A DNA stretch of 64,000 nucleotides from Oxyruncus cristatus (Eukaryota; Chordata; Aves; Passeriformes; Cotingidae). The DNA lies in contig VXAY01005276.1 of the NCBI GenBank assembly GCA_013399855.1, positions 319,876 to 383,875 of the forward strand. The letters are read 5' to 3'. Each line of letters begins with the position of its first letter. The first letter of the stretch is position 1. This document shows, piece after piece, positions 50,401-61,244 of this stretch. Below the pieces are notes generated by a model. It ran no database searches and was not told the origin of the DNA. It saw only the letters and a program-made list of their open reading frames with translations. Made by a program: the position numbers and the translations under genes.

Positions 50401-53400
50401 GTAGGTTTGCTCTGTGGCTGCTGAAGTGATGTAGATCCTCCTCTCGAGAGAGTGAGTTGTGAGCCCACCTGCTTTTGCAATGATAATCCTTGTGTGACCT
50501 GCTGTAAGCTTGGCTCAACTTGTCATAGTCTTTATCAAACTGAGAGGACTTCCTCTCTCTACCATCCCTTGTTCCATGGGAGGAATAATAATCGCTGTAG
50601 TATCTGCATTTTTCCCATCTCCGCGGCTCATCTTGGTAGTATCTTTCCCTATTCCAAGCTCTCTCCCCTTTGGAATAGTAATACCTATTCCTGTCCTGTT
50701 CTGTCCTTTCTCTGCTTCGGGATCTGTAACGAGAGTATTTCCCTGAGCTTCTGCCATTGCTTGGACTGCTCCTTTCATTATGGGAAGATCTGTACTTGCT
50801 CTCACTGCAATAGTCCTGCCTGTGACGACTTTGCTTGTTTGTGTCCACGCTACGAGAGCTCCTCCTCCTGTGGGAATGGTCCTCTGTTTTGCTCCTGCTT
50901 TGCCTCTCCCTCTCCTCAGTGTCAGAGTTCTCTCTCTTCCTTCGGTAGTGCTCTTTGTCAGTTCTTTTAGAGTCATGTATTTTTTTCTTATTTTTTTTCA
51001 TATGTTTCTCTTCTTCACATATTTTACTGCTCAGTCCCTCATCTGCTCTAGAAAATTGGCTTTCCAATACTTTATCCAGCTTTGTGATGGAAGAGTCATT
51101 AACAGGTGGTACCTCTACATAATTATTAGAAATGTCCTTTGTATCTTGGCATTTATCCGTAATATCTAGAGATGCAAGTTTTTTAGAACTACATTCAATG
51201 TCAGGCTTCACAGAGGAAGTTTGCCCTAATTTCTCTTTGCTCTCAGGAGACCCTTTGATGTACAAAGGATTTTCTTTTGAAATGAGTTCAGGTTCTTTTG
51301 ATCTTCTTGGTTTGTCTTTGTCTCTGATGTCTTCAGACTCACGCTGCCCAAGGAATTCATCATCTTCAGTGTCCAAGGATTTTTTCCTGACCTTGTGCTG
51401 ACCATTGATATTGAGATGTGCATTATCAGCTTTTGTTACAATACTTTCAGCAACTTCTTCTTTGGTAAAAACGATTTCAGAATCTGGTTGAATAAAAAGT
51501 TTCTCAACCTCACAGCTAAAGTTGGAAGGAACCTTCCTGGATTCTTCATAAGCAAACAGAGCTTCCATGACTACAGTTTCCATAAGACCATCGTTCTCAG
51601 AAGATTTCTGAGGTCCAGATGCACTGCACAAAACAAAAACATATTTTTAACTTGAAAAAGTCCATCTAGAACAGAAATGTCAAGAAGTAAAAAAAAAATT
51701 GGTGGCTAATGCCAAACTCTGCAAGACATTCCCTTTAGAAACGTATTCTTATACCTTCCTCAGCTCCCAGGGGAAGTGTTTTTCTTCTCTCAATTCTGTA
51801 ATTATTACCTTAAAAAACCACACCCAAGGCATCCATCTACATCGACAGCCACAACAACTGTCTTTGCTCTTCCCCCCTCTAGAGAAAAATAAACACATGG
51901 ATTTCCCACTCTCTCCCAAATGGGAGAATAGATGGTGGGAATGTACATGCACTCATCCTAGGGTGGAAAAGAGGAATAGAAGAAGTATTCCAGACAATGG
52001 AAGAAAAATGTAAAAACATTCTATAAAAGTTTTCCAAAAGGCATTTGCCAGTGTTTAGTGTCAGAATAATGTGTGCCCAGCGCTGATGTTCACAACACTA
52101 CACGTGCAGCGTGGAATTCTCTGTACTGATGTAAATCTTTCTGTTAAGTAGTATTAGTAGACAGGTAAAATAATGGTAAACTTATATGAAAAACCTTCTT
52201 TTAACCACAGTGTACTCATTTTACCTTTTTTCCTCTGACAAGCTGTTCAACTGGCTGTATGTGAGAGAGTCTAAGATACCTTGAGGATCGGGTGACAAAG
52301 CTTTAGGCATCTACAATTAAAACACAGAAGTTAACAAACAGGAAAAAAAAAAGCAAGCTCTCTTTAGTAGAAAACAACGTGCTCTTGTCTATCATTTTGC
52401 AAACAGTAGAGTTACCTGTGCTATCATCACTTTACACATCATCCCACTCCCCCCCAAATATATTTTATGAAACTTATGGAGCCTCATCTCAGCTGAACTT
52501 CTCTCATGTTGACAGCTTCTCATGTGACAGCTCAGCTTCACAAATTCAATGGGATCACAGCACAAAGGGTTCTAATGATATTTGTGCTGTGTGTTTTCTT
52601 GGTATTTCACACGAATCAGGAACACTGTAATGCTGATGAATACAGAACACATCAGGGGTGAGAAAGGCCAGGTGGAACAAACGTAACTCACCGTTTCCAG
52701 CACTCCGTTTGCTTTAGAAAAGAACATCTCCGAAGGTTTAACAGGTTGGACTTGGCAAGTGGAATCGTCAAGTTTCAGTCCATTTTCTTTATATTCATTA
52801 TCTAAACTAATAGCACCATTTAGGGAATCAATTTTTGGCAGCTCGTGCTGGGATCTTTCTTCAGCGTTCGGGCAGGACGAATGGGAGTTATGCAATGTAC
52901 GGACCACCTTTCCAATCAGAATTCCGTTGGAAGATATTACGTTGCAATTCCTTTTAAACAAGCCCTTTGACTCCTCCGGTTTTCCTGAGGGTTCTGCACC
53001 GTAAGGGACTACGTTCTCAGAACCCAGTTTGGGGTTTCCATTCACTGCTGGCTCAGCGAAGATCTCGTCAGGAACTTCCTGTTTGGGGACATTAGTAGGG
53101 ACCGACACCGTGGGTAGATTTGAGGTAGGCTCTGCTGCGGAGGAGTTTGTAACTGTGGATGAAGGAACAGGCTTGCTCAGTTCCTCATCCTCCCCAGCAC
53201 TGCTCGGACACTCCAGTTGGGGCACAGTCTGACGTGCAGGCAGCTTGTTGTGAATACTGATAGTGATCTTCTGGTTTTTTGATGGGTCAGTCATTGAAGG
53301 CCTGGAAATTGCCCAGTTTTGAACACAGGCTGTTGGTGGAGCTGACGAAGGCCTTTTCACAGCCACACCAACTGCACTGGGATCTTCTTTCAAGGGTCCA

Positions 53401-56400
53401 TTTCCATTTAAACGACTTGAACTCTGCATTTAAAGACATTGCAAAATGGGTTTGTTCAAACACACAGCACTGACCAAGTTGTAAAACATGAAATTCTCCT
53501 ACTATACACTTCTACAAATTGCCTCAACACCTAAGAAAACAACCCCCCCTTCCAATAGAAGTGTGAGTCCAATAAGTGTGTTTAATTCCTAGCTCTGGTT
53601 AACTGCATATTGGTATCAAATGAGCATCATTATTGAAACCTACCCAAACAACTTAACATTGACTAAAGCTATTCCAAAAAATACTTGTTTTCCTCTTTAA
53701 ACATTCCCTGAAAACACTGGAATAATTCTTCTGGTAATCAGGAACAAGACAATCTCTTTTCACTGTTTCGACTGAAGTGACACTGATGGGGGCAGGGTGG
53801 GGGATATTTACTTTTTAAATTTAAATTATTTAAGCATTAGTAGACTTGTCTCAAGAGCATAGCTCTCAGTGCTTTAGAAAGCTGAGTTGGGAGGGTAAAG
53901 TAGTGAAGCAGCATGGCTGCACAGTTCAGGATTAGCCACTGTTTGAACAACTCTGGCTGTAGCATCAGGGCTGTGAAGAAGCTGCAGCGTGGAAGGGAAA
54001 ACAAAACAACAAAAAAAACCCCTCTCCGCACCAAAGCCCACTGTAATTTGGTGCCATTATCTGCCCCCCTCTAATGACCTTGATCATGTGAGGAGGAAGC
54101 CGTGGTCCCATGAATCCAGGCTGTTTGCTGTTGGCTCCCCGCTGGCCCAGGAACGGGCGGGGATACGACGGCGCCGGCAGGTAAAAAGCGCGTTCCCCGA
54201 GCGTCAGGTCGTAGCGCCTGGAGGAAGAGCAGGGAGCTCAGCTCAGAGCCTTGCTTTCAGCCCGTTCTTGGATTAAAACCCCAGCCTATCATTTCACAGG
54301 AGCAGAGTATATATGACATGGAAAACGTATACAAAAGACTCAGCCAAGACTGCAAACTGAAAATTAGGGAATGGTCTTCCTACAATGATGTCCTTCTCAG
54401 GGCAGGAACTCAGCCTTACATCATCTGTGGCCACCGTTTCTCCTCTGTTCTAAATGAGCCAGCTACAAAGAGCAGATATAGAGCAGGATACACAAGTGCA
54501 GAAGTTTAAGGCCAAGCAGTGAAAGATATTTACATAAATGACATGGGGAATTCCCAGTTAGACAGAAGTAAATTGTACAAATAGTAATATTTTTCCTAGG
54601 GGTGAAAAGACTTCAAAAGAAGAAGTAATTTGATAGTAAAAAATGTGGTTTGTGTTAGTGGTTGCTATTACCTGATATAAAAAAGTACATAAGCTTGCTG
54701 ATTGAGAACTGTTTTGATATCAGAAAGTTCTACTGAGGCATCATTCATTCGATACCAAAGTCCATTACCAGCCTGCAAATAAAGATAATGTATCTTTAGA
54801 TGAATTGCATGTGTTCCAAAGGACATCACAGATAGAACACTGCAGAACAAAACATACCACAACAAAGCAAACAGAACACACACTGCAATCTTTTCCCCTC
54901 AAAACGTTACCAGTAACATTTTCATTTCTTTGCCAGCACAGATTTTCCCCGGCTAGAAATGGAGCTGTATCTACCTTTATGAAGCAGAGATAGTGCCCAG
55001 CATTACAGTTGAAGCCACTATGTACAAGGACTGCATATAAAGCATAGATGAGAGGTTCTCCAATGGATTGGGACATATACGCTCGAAGATCCAAATATTC
55101 AGGGTATTTTACATCCTAAACACAGACAAAGAAGATTCAAAAATTATCCTGAAATAATTCATGGAATAGCCTAAAAAACCCAAAGCACTTCTAAAAACAC
55201 AGACTAGGGTTATATGAATATATTTTTCGATTCACTTAAAAATACCTATTCCACTTAAAAATACCTATTCCCATAATATTTAATAATTTAGGTTGCAGGG
55301 AAATATTTTCTACAGAATTAGCTCTTTAAGATATATTTTTCTGGTCACATGGGAACTTTATCACTGTTAAAAAAGGAAGGAGTCATAGCTGTTATATTGA
55401 CTTCTCTTCCACTATAGTTACTGCCTGAAAACATGAACAACTTCAAAATCAGTGTTCATCTTTGGGAAATGTTCCATGCCAAGAAGGTAAAAGTACCATT
55501 ACAGCTGTAAATATACCTTGTTGATCTTTCCACCTGTAAAATTTGCAAATCTTTTCAGTGATATTGTGAGGACATTGGAAGAGCGATGGATCGTGTATCT
55601 CTTGGAGGCTGGAACCATCTTTTTACACCTTAAAAACAAGCACAGACAAATTTTTAACGGTACGTTCTTTTCCCACGAACGAGTTTTCATCCCTCACACG
55701 TGCTCATGCTATTTGAATGATATTTACTTGCATAATATGTCAGAGCTTTTCATAAATCCATACATTGTATTTCAGCTTTGTTAACAGAGAGGAGATAGCA
55801 GGATATAAGAGCACAGCTCTACAGAGCAAAGAATAAAGGATTTAGGACATCATCTTTTGATAGCCAAAGAAATGCCTGAACATTTCATATGCCAAAAAGG
55901 TAAGGCTGTAAAAAAAGGTAAAATAAAAATAAATTAAAAAAATCACTGGAAGGAAACAGTCATCCTGCAGGAGATAACTGGGCAGTGTTAAGTTCTCACG
56001 TCCTGAGGTTGTCTGGAAAGACACTGAATCCATCTGCAGTCCTTCAAAACAAAATCGCTCATCTTTTTGGTTGCATTCAAAGGCAGGAGGTTCAGAGTAA
56101 GTCAGTCCTGAAATGCAACCACCAGCACAGACAAAGACTGAAACGTGTTCCTTTACATTGTCAAGAAAAATCCTGTTGAGAGTTAACAATCAGAAGGAAT
56201 TAAACAGCCTCTTTTCAAACTCCGATGTCAAAACACAAGGCTGAGAATTCCAAACTTATAGAGAAAGCCTAGGAACAAAAAAAAGAGAGACCCACCCAAA
56301 ATAGCTAAAAAAAAAAAAAGTGGTTTATAAAATTCTATGAGACCCGTAATTAGAGACCAATTTTTCAGGCAGTAATCTTTATTAGAAAAAAAATCATGAA

Positions 56401-59400
56401 ATCATGGCAGGAAATAAAAGAAAAACATCAGTTAGAAAAGAATGAAAATAGAATAGTTTACTAGCAATGGAAATGATACTGTACATACACCGAACCTTTC
56501 TTTTTAAACTCACAAAAAGACTGAAACATCTGGGTTTATGCATGACTGAACTCCTCACCCCCCACATTAATGAAGGATCATGAAATTCAGATGTGAGGTG
56601 CTTATTACAGTTATCTTACTCATCCTCAGCCATAATCTGGAAACTATGGGAATTATTCAAATATTACATGTTGCTTGCTGGGATCCACAGAGTAAAATGA
56701 ACCTGGGACTAAACTGGTGCAATAGGCCGTTGGATGCTCTTTATCCAATATCTGCATTCAGATGTGCTAATTAATTGAAGTTTTCCAGCAACAAAAAGCA
56801 GGGATTACATTTTTCATTTAGAAGGATCAGGCAGGAATGTTACAGAACCGAGCCTGGTGGTCTTTGCTTTTCTGAGTTTATGTTTGAATAACAAACTTGT
56901 TTTGCCAAAATACCTCACACGAATGTTCTGGGCTCTTACGTACGTTGGAACGTTTTCCATATGGATGAGCACACAGAACATCTGAACTCCACAGCTGTCA
57001 CTAAGCACAGGTCAGGTTTAGGGTGGCTCATTTCAGACAGAAGTCATCCACAGGTGTCACCATCTCAGAACTGTGCAAGACACTGTTCCAGGAGCCCACA
57101 GAGGTTGATTGTCACTGAGCCTGTTCACACTCACCAAGACCCAACCTCAGTTTGTTTCACAGGGAGCACCAGGACCCTCAGGAAGCTGGTGTTGTCTCAC
57201 ACTCCAAATCCTTGCCCACAGCTCCGTGCTCCAGCTACTACTGATCAGACATTCCTCTTATCTTCTGGCCATATTTCAGAGTACAACTCCACACTGAGGA
57301 AGGCTGACGAGCCCCAGTGTAGACAAGACTAGGAATAAAAGTCTAATGGCCACAATTCTTACAATATATTTCCAAATATTCAAACAGAAACACACAAATT
57401 ACTCACTTAGAAACAAATGCCTTCTTTCCCAAGCTTTGAACGATTTCAGTGTATTTGTTGCACAGACAAAATAAAACTAAACAGAGCCAAGTCTCACAAT
57501 CTTATTGTTAAACAAAGTCAAAAGAGAACTTATGCTCTAAGTCATGCACTGCATCAAACACATATCTTGTATTAGGGTATAATTGATAATAATCTTACTT
57601 GCTACATTTATAGCTGTTTTCACCATCCAGTTGTTCCGGTTTCACAAATTGTTCTAGAGCTCTGGTGACAGACGTAACTGCCTGGATGAGTAAGAGATTA
57701 GAGCACTAAGTCACAAGAAATGCAAAATTTCAAACACTCACTAGCACTTTACTCATACTTAAGTGACCTGTTGTGAACCAGCAAACACTGTGAAGAAGGA
57801 GGCAGAAACAGTACACTGAGTATTTACCTCATTTGAAAATGATTCTACTTCAAAATAAATAAATAAATTTTGCAATGCCACAAACAGCATCTCTGGTATG
57901 CTTTGGCATCAGTAACGAGAACAATCAACCCATCAGTCTAACAATAGATGTATACTGAAGTAGAATAATTGAGACGTATGATAGTATCATTGTTTGTGCA
58001 GATATAATAATTATTTTTCCAGCTTAAATCCAATACAAACATGGAGACCATTTACTTGGCTTCCACAGAACAACAGAGTCAAATCCACTCCCACCCACTC
58101 CCAAGCTCTTTTGTTCCAGCAATATATGTTTTTGAGCAAAATGACTTTATTTTACAAAGCTCTACAAGTCTTTACACTTGACACCCTCAGAGAACACCTC
58201 ACCTTTATATCCAAGGTAATGTCGAGGAAGGGCTCGTACGTATCCGACACTGCCTTGCAGTTCAAGCACTTTACTGCAATCAAAATACAAAGGCTCAACA
58301 ACATGTGAAGGGCACTGTGCTAATTTAAATTATTAATCCATACTAGTTTAGTCAAACGACAAACTCCTTTACTACAAACAGACACAGGGCAGTTCAAAAG
58401 ACAGTAAATATTTTTAGAAGTACCTCGGGATCTTAGATATCCTCCAAATATTTGATAAATAAGTGTGGTGGCTTGAGAAGATCTGTCCAATCTGGAAATT
58501 AAAATTAGAGTCAGACCTCAGAAGACTGAAGGCACAGAGTTAACCCCTCAAACCAAGGACAATTTTTAATTTGTGATAGTAAGTAAAGGAGTAAGAGGGG
58601 TTGGGGAACATTTAAAAGTTAATTTGTTTATGCTTACTTGGTGCTTCCATTCAAGCAAGCTTTCTGTAAAGCATCAACAGTGAAGCATAAGAATTCATGT
58701 GCATCCTCTTGACTGCCAAAATGGAAATGTTTTCCTATTCCTAATAAATAAGAAGGTTATTATTATCTCTTATAGGACGATAGAAAACAAGTTTATATAC
58801 ATCAAATAAATCTTCAGAAAATTAGAAAAATTAGAAAAAACAAACCTATATCAAATGACTTACTTTTAAGGCCATTGATAACAGATGTAGGTTTGATGGC
58901 ATTATTAGAGCAACACAGGACCTGGTTGATGTGACTTTCCATTGTGCACATCATACAGAATCCTTCTACGTGACCTGAACAGTGGAGAAGAAAGTGTTGC
59001 AGTCTAGTCAAATACGCACCGCTACAACTCCCCCCCCCAAAATAACAGTCTTTAATTTATAGGTGTGACGCCCACTCTCCACGCTACAGTCTCCTGTCCT
59101 AAGGTGCCAACACCCCAACATTTTTGTGGCATTTTATTATGCAGAATTGTATAGAATAAAAACTGTAGAATCACAGACCAGGGTTGCTCAAGGTCCCACC
59201 CAACCTGACCTTGAACATTCCCAGTGGAAGGTATCCCTGCCCACAGCAGAGAGTTGCAACTAAATGATTTTTAAGGTTCATTCCAACCCAAGGCACTCTG
59301 TGATTCTTAACTGAAATAATTTTTACATATGGGAACAATATACAATGAAATTTCTAGGAATAAATACTAAGATATCAGACTAGAAGGTATGCAGGTCCCT

Positions 59401-61235
59401 CAGTAAAAAACACATTTATGGATATGAAAAGAGGCTCCCCTAGGCTTAAATAAATTCAAATAGAAAAGTGAAATTTCAAGAACACAAGTTCAAGGCTTTA
59501 AAAACCAAAACCTTTTATTTAGAATAAAATCAGTCTAAATTTTAATACAGTCCCCCACAAAATTCTATTTCAGTTCATAAGAGATTAGCTTGGAATGCTA
59601 GGGGTTTGGGTTTTTTTAATGGGTCAACATTGAACATATAATCTATCACAGTATTAGTGCAGTACAGTATCCAGGCTGTGAGGGCTAAGAATCTTCATCC
59701 CAAGTTTTATCACCTTTCTGCCAGCAGGAAACCCAAATGCCAAATGTTCATCAAATGCCTTCCTTTACAATGTACTTCATTATTCACATGAAGCAAGAAA
59801 TGATCTTTTCTTTAAGTTTTACCACAGCACATTAAATTAACAAATTCACTTTATTTGCTATTCCGAGCCTCCTGTTAAGAGAATAGTTGAATCGTTTAGG
59901 CTGGAAAAGACCTTTAAACATCGTGTTCAAAACCTGCTTCTACCGATAAAGTAGGACAACTAAGAATTTCTTTCACACAATCACTGTTTTTCTTTCACCT
60001 TCAGAGCTGTCCAACAGATTTATAATGTTAGAAAGTACTCACATGACTTGGTGTGCTCAAGGGAAAGCATGTAATTGGCAAGAGGAGGCGTGTAGGTCAG
60101 ACACTGGAGAGTGGAATTAAGGAAACATGTGTTGCCGAGGTTCTGCAGTCCAACCCCAACACTCTGGGTTTGTTGCCAGTCCATACAGATTTTCTCAGGT
60201 GGGAAGAGGATTCTTTGTGGCGGAGCAATCCCATCGTTAACAACTGCAAAATTGTATTTTGAGAGACGTGGTTTTGTTTTCAAGAGGGTATTTAAAGAGG
60301 GGCAGCCTGCAGGAGCATCCTGAAGAACCAGCTCAAAAACACAGCAACACAGGATGCACAGGTTCAGCGCTGCCACTTCAATCTGCTGGTCAACACACTG
60401 GTTGGGACAATAGTTCATTCACCTGTTTCAATTCTTCCAGTGCAAGAGAAACTACCACTTGTATTTTAGAACCAGGTTTCTTCACATCTATACGCTTTCA
60501 TCTATTTATCAATTAAATTATTGGGGTTTTCCTTATTGTAACTTAAACCACAAACTTATACTCGCAATTATACAGCAAGAACTGAGACAGAAAATAAGCA
60601 AGGAAGTAGCACAGAAAGTAACCCTACAGATACCAGATCTCTCCCTGAGCAGCATTATCATTCAAAGACTTGTGAATAATGGAAGCCATGAGCAGCAATG
60701 GTAAAATGTACTTTCCTCTGCGTAACGGGAAAGATCTGGGTAAATCTCTGTATTACAAAAAGCTGCCCTTATTTGATTGTAAAGAGATCAAAACTAATTT
60801 ACAAATAGATAAAACTAAGTTCTGCAACACTTGTCCCTTCAGTTGCCTCAGGGGATGCACAAAATTGAAGTCTGCCACTAAAGCCTCAGTTCATCGTAGT
60901 CCCATTTTACAGCAGTGCAACAACTAAGAACTGCTTCTACTTTTGTTTTGTTTTGAAAAAAAAAAAAGAACCAAAAAAACAGGAGGAGGACAAAAGACAC
61001 ACTTACCTAGATCTCTTTGGGCAAAAGGCTTCGATTTTTGAGATGATCTACAATAAATATGCCCTCCAGGGCCTTTGTCCACAGAGACTTTGTTTGGATC
61101 TTCTGCAGGCGGTACCCGGCCCAAACTCGCGGTGCGTGACGTCATTTTTTTAGTACGGGGTTTCATAGATTTGTCAGACCTCCTCGATGAAGATTTTTTA
61201 GACTTTGAGGATTTTGGCTTGTTAACTATGGTCAT
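47437..61235 (-). CDS. USP42: Ubiquitin carboxyl-terminal hydrolase 42 (USP42)
   Basis: Sixteen exons join in frame to 1334 codons including stop, close to the mammalian length of about 1320. The USP domain spans roughly residues 105-410. It has the Cys box [14 protein letters not shown] (Cys116), the QEDAHEFL box, the His box GFNCNAGHY (His367), and Asp384 in WYRMND. Zinc-binding pairs are C240LNC243 and C287SKC290. A low-complexity middle follows, then an Arg/Ser/Tyr-rich region and two lysine runs near the C-terminus. Known role: a nuclear deubiquitinase reported to act on p53 and histone H2B, with the basic tail directing nuclear targeting. The conserved start MTIV and tail blocks such as [10 protein letters not shown] distinguish it from its paralogue USP36. 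The N-terminal 75 residues and the middle are poorly conserved against my recollection of the mammalian protein. Introns not listed separately (49639-50132, 51624-52224, 52311-52691, 53424-54078, 54218-54671, 54773-54974, 57682-58202, 58274-58423, 58492-58637, 58741-58863, 60244-61006) hold nothing recognised. Confidence 0.95.
49166..49171 (-). terminator. Intronic poly(A) signal behind exon 16
   Basis: AATAAA on the - strand, about 40 nt beyond the stop codon (49212-49214) reached when exon 16 is read through its donor. It directly follows the CR1 3' end. Confidence 0.45.
49176..49240 (-). mobile_element. CR1 LINE 3'-end fragment
   Basis: The + strand reads cacagaatggtttgggttgg, then aagggaccttaaagatcatc and a C-rich end. 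This is the reverse complement of the typical avian CR1 3' terminus. It is a short 5'-truncated copy in the same orientation as USP42. Confidence 0.85.
49346..49638 (-). CDS. USP42: USP42 coding exon 16 (octa-lysine tail)
   Basis: Encodes [18 protein letters not shown], a run of eight Lys, [17 protein letters not shown], a Lys/Glu-rich stretch and HEYVR. The acceptor is tccttcag and the donor gtaagg. The lysine run is a likely nuclear/nucleolar targeting signal, as in the mammalian protein. Confidence 0.85.
50133..51623 (-). CDS. USP42: USP42 coding exon 15 (RS/Tyr-rich region)
   Basis: A large exon of 1491 nt. It carries an acidic, low-complexity N-terminal half, then [55 protein letters not shown] and finally [19 protein letters not shown]. 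The order of blocks matches the mammalian C-terminal half. The acceptor is tgtgcag and the donor gtaagc. It is not a separate gene: both ends are splice sites in phase with the neighbouring exons. Confidence 0.93.
52225..52310 (-). CDS. USP42: USP42 coding exon 14
   Basis: Encodes [20 protein letters not shown] and LNSLSEEK plus two bases of a Ser codon. The acceptor is aattgtag and the donor gtaaaa. It aligns loosely with the mammalian segment following ANGLPGKL. Confidence 0.8.
52692..53423 (-). CDS. USP42: USP42 coding exon 13
   Basis: 244 codons containing [70 protein letters not shown] and [10 protein letters not shown]. The conserved [11 protein letters not shown] and VPYGAE blocks identify USP42. 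The acceptor is aaatgcag and the donor gtgagt. Confidence 0.92.
54079..54217 (-). CDS. USP42: USP42 coding exon 12 (GC-rich, diverged)
   Basis: Encodes [19 protein letters not shown], then [20 protein letters not shown]. Only the end (KQPGF.GP.LP.HMIK) is well conserved. The 5' half is GC- and CpG-rich, unlike its neighbours. The acceptor is cctccag; the donor gtcatt is weak, but it is the one that keeps the frame and lands at the conserved MIK boundary. Confidence 0.8.
54672..54772 (-). CDS. USP42: USP42 coding exon 11 (catalytic Asp)
   Basis: Encodes [20 protein letters not shown] and [13 protein letters not shown] plus two bases. It contains the acidic member of the catalytic set and the end of the USP fold. 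The acceptor is atttgcag and the donor gtaata. Confidence 0.94.
54975..55115 (-). CDS. USP42: USP42 coding exon 10 (catalytic His)
   Basis: Encodes [39 protein letters not shown] and GHYLCFIK. The His of GHY is the catalytic general base. The acceptor is gtgtttag and the donor gtagat. Confidence 0.94.
55234..55271. repeat. Tandem duplication, 2 x 19 bp
   Basis: acttaaaaatacctattcc occurs twice in direct tandem in the USP42 intron between exons 9 and 10 (55116-55516). The rest of that intron holds nothing recognised. Confidence 0.9.
55517..55628 (-). CDS. USP42: USP42 coding exon 9
   Basis: Encodes [37 protein letters not shown]. The SLKRF motif is typical of USP domains. The first Cys is half of the second zinc CXXC pair. 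The acceptor is tttttaag and the donor gtatat. Confidence 0.94.
55629..57598 (-). other. USP42 intron 8
   Basis: 2.0 kb, A-rich on the + strand, with several poly(A) patches. Open stretches of about 100-120 codons on either strand carry no recognised domain. Confidence 0.75.
57599..57681 (-). CDS. USP42: USP42 coding exon 8
   Basis: Encodes [20 protein letters not shown] and ENSYKCS, with the first Cys of the second CXXC zinc pair. The acceptor is catccag and the donor gtaaga. Confidence 0.94.
58203..58273 (-). CDS. USP42: USP42 coding exon 7
   Basis: Encodes (V)[19 protein letters not shown] and LDIK, with the first CXXC zinc pair. The acceptor is attgcag and the donor gtgagg. Confidence 0.94.
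58424..58491 (-). CDS. USP42: USP42 coding exon 6
   Basis: Encodes [20 protein letters not shown] and SR with split codons at both ends. The acceptor is tttccag and the donor gtactt. Confidence 0.93.
58638..58740 (-). CDS. USP42: USP42 coding exon 5 (QEDAHEFL box)
   Basis: Encodes [19 protein letters not shown] and [14 protein letters not shown]. The QEDAHEF motif is intact, followed by Cys-Phe where I recall Gln-Tyr in mammals. The acceptor is tttattag and the donor gtaagc. Confidence 0.93.
58864..58974 (-). CDS. USP42: USP42 coding exon 4
   Basis: Encodes [20 protein letters not shown], then [13 protein letters not shown]. The acceptor is ctgttcag and the donor gtaagt. Confidence 0.93.
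59182..59308 (+). mobile_element. CR1 LINE 3'-end fragment
   Basis: Starts ggttgctcaaggtcccaccc, has tggaaggtatccctgcccac in the middle, and ends aaggttcattccaaccc...tctgtgattct. It matches the avian CR1 3' end in forward orientation, opposite to USP42, with an internal shortening. Confidence 0.88.
59881..59938 (-). mobile_element. Degraded CR1-like fragment
   Basis: gaatcgtttaggctggaaaa followed by gacctttaaacatcgtgttc resembles the reverse complement of a CR1 3' end. It is short and old, so the family call is tentative. Confidence 0.55.
60043..60243 (-). CDS. USP42: USP42 coding exon 3 (catalytic Cys)
   Basis: Encodes [57 protein letters not shown] and MLSLEHTKS. It contains the catalytic Cys of NTCF. 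The acceptor at 60244 (attttgcag) was chosen because the exon then begins just before the conserved DGIAPPQ, as in mammals. A second in-frame acceptor (tcctgcag) would start the exon at 60306 and add 21 residues. The donor is gtgagt. Confidence 0.88.
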
Positions 61236-61244
61236 TGTTCATAT
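61007..61244 (-). CDS. USP42: USP42 exon 2, start codon at 61235
   Basis: The acceptor is ttgttacag and the donor gtaagt. The first 9 nt are 5' UTR. Translation from ATG at 61235 gives [19 protein letters not shown], then a Lys/Ser/Arg-rich 76-residue peptide ending QRDL. The conserved MTIV start and an A at -3 support this ATG. The rest differs strongly from the mammalian N-terminus I recall, which is acidic and Ser-rich. Confidence 0.82.
61224..61242 (-). other. Upstream overlapping ORF (6 codons)
   Basis: ATG at 61242, 7 nt before the main start and in another frame. It reads MNNDHS, then TAA at 61224-61226, overlapping the main start. It could lower translation of USP42 through leaky scanning. 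Confidence 0.7.

Larger units (their letters stand above)
58975..60042 (-). other. USP42 intron 3
   Basis: A 1.1-kb intron carrying two CR1-related fragments (59182-59308 and 59881-59938). Nothing else was recognised. Confidence 0.75.

Noticed and set aside
50452..50970. 172-codon open frame on + antisense to USP42 exon 15
   Set aside because: It is a mirror of the Arg/Ser-rich codons: Cys/Ser/Phe-rich, with no domain and no supporting signals.
50129..51631. 500-codon open frame as a separate intronless gene
   Set aside because: It begins and ends at splice sites in phase with neighbouring exons, has no ATG at its start, and its content is the USP42 C-terminal half.
47437..61235. Assignment as USP36
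   Set aside because: The MTIV start, [17 protein letters not shown] and the RYY/WEKCRYY blocks with [10 protein letters not shown] are USP42 features. The neighbour is CYTH3, not CYTH1.
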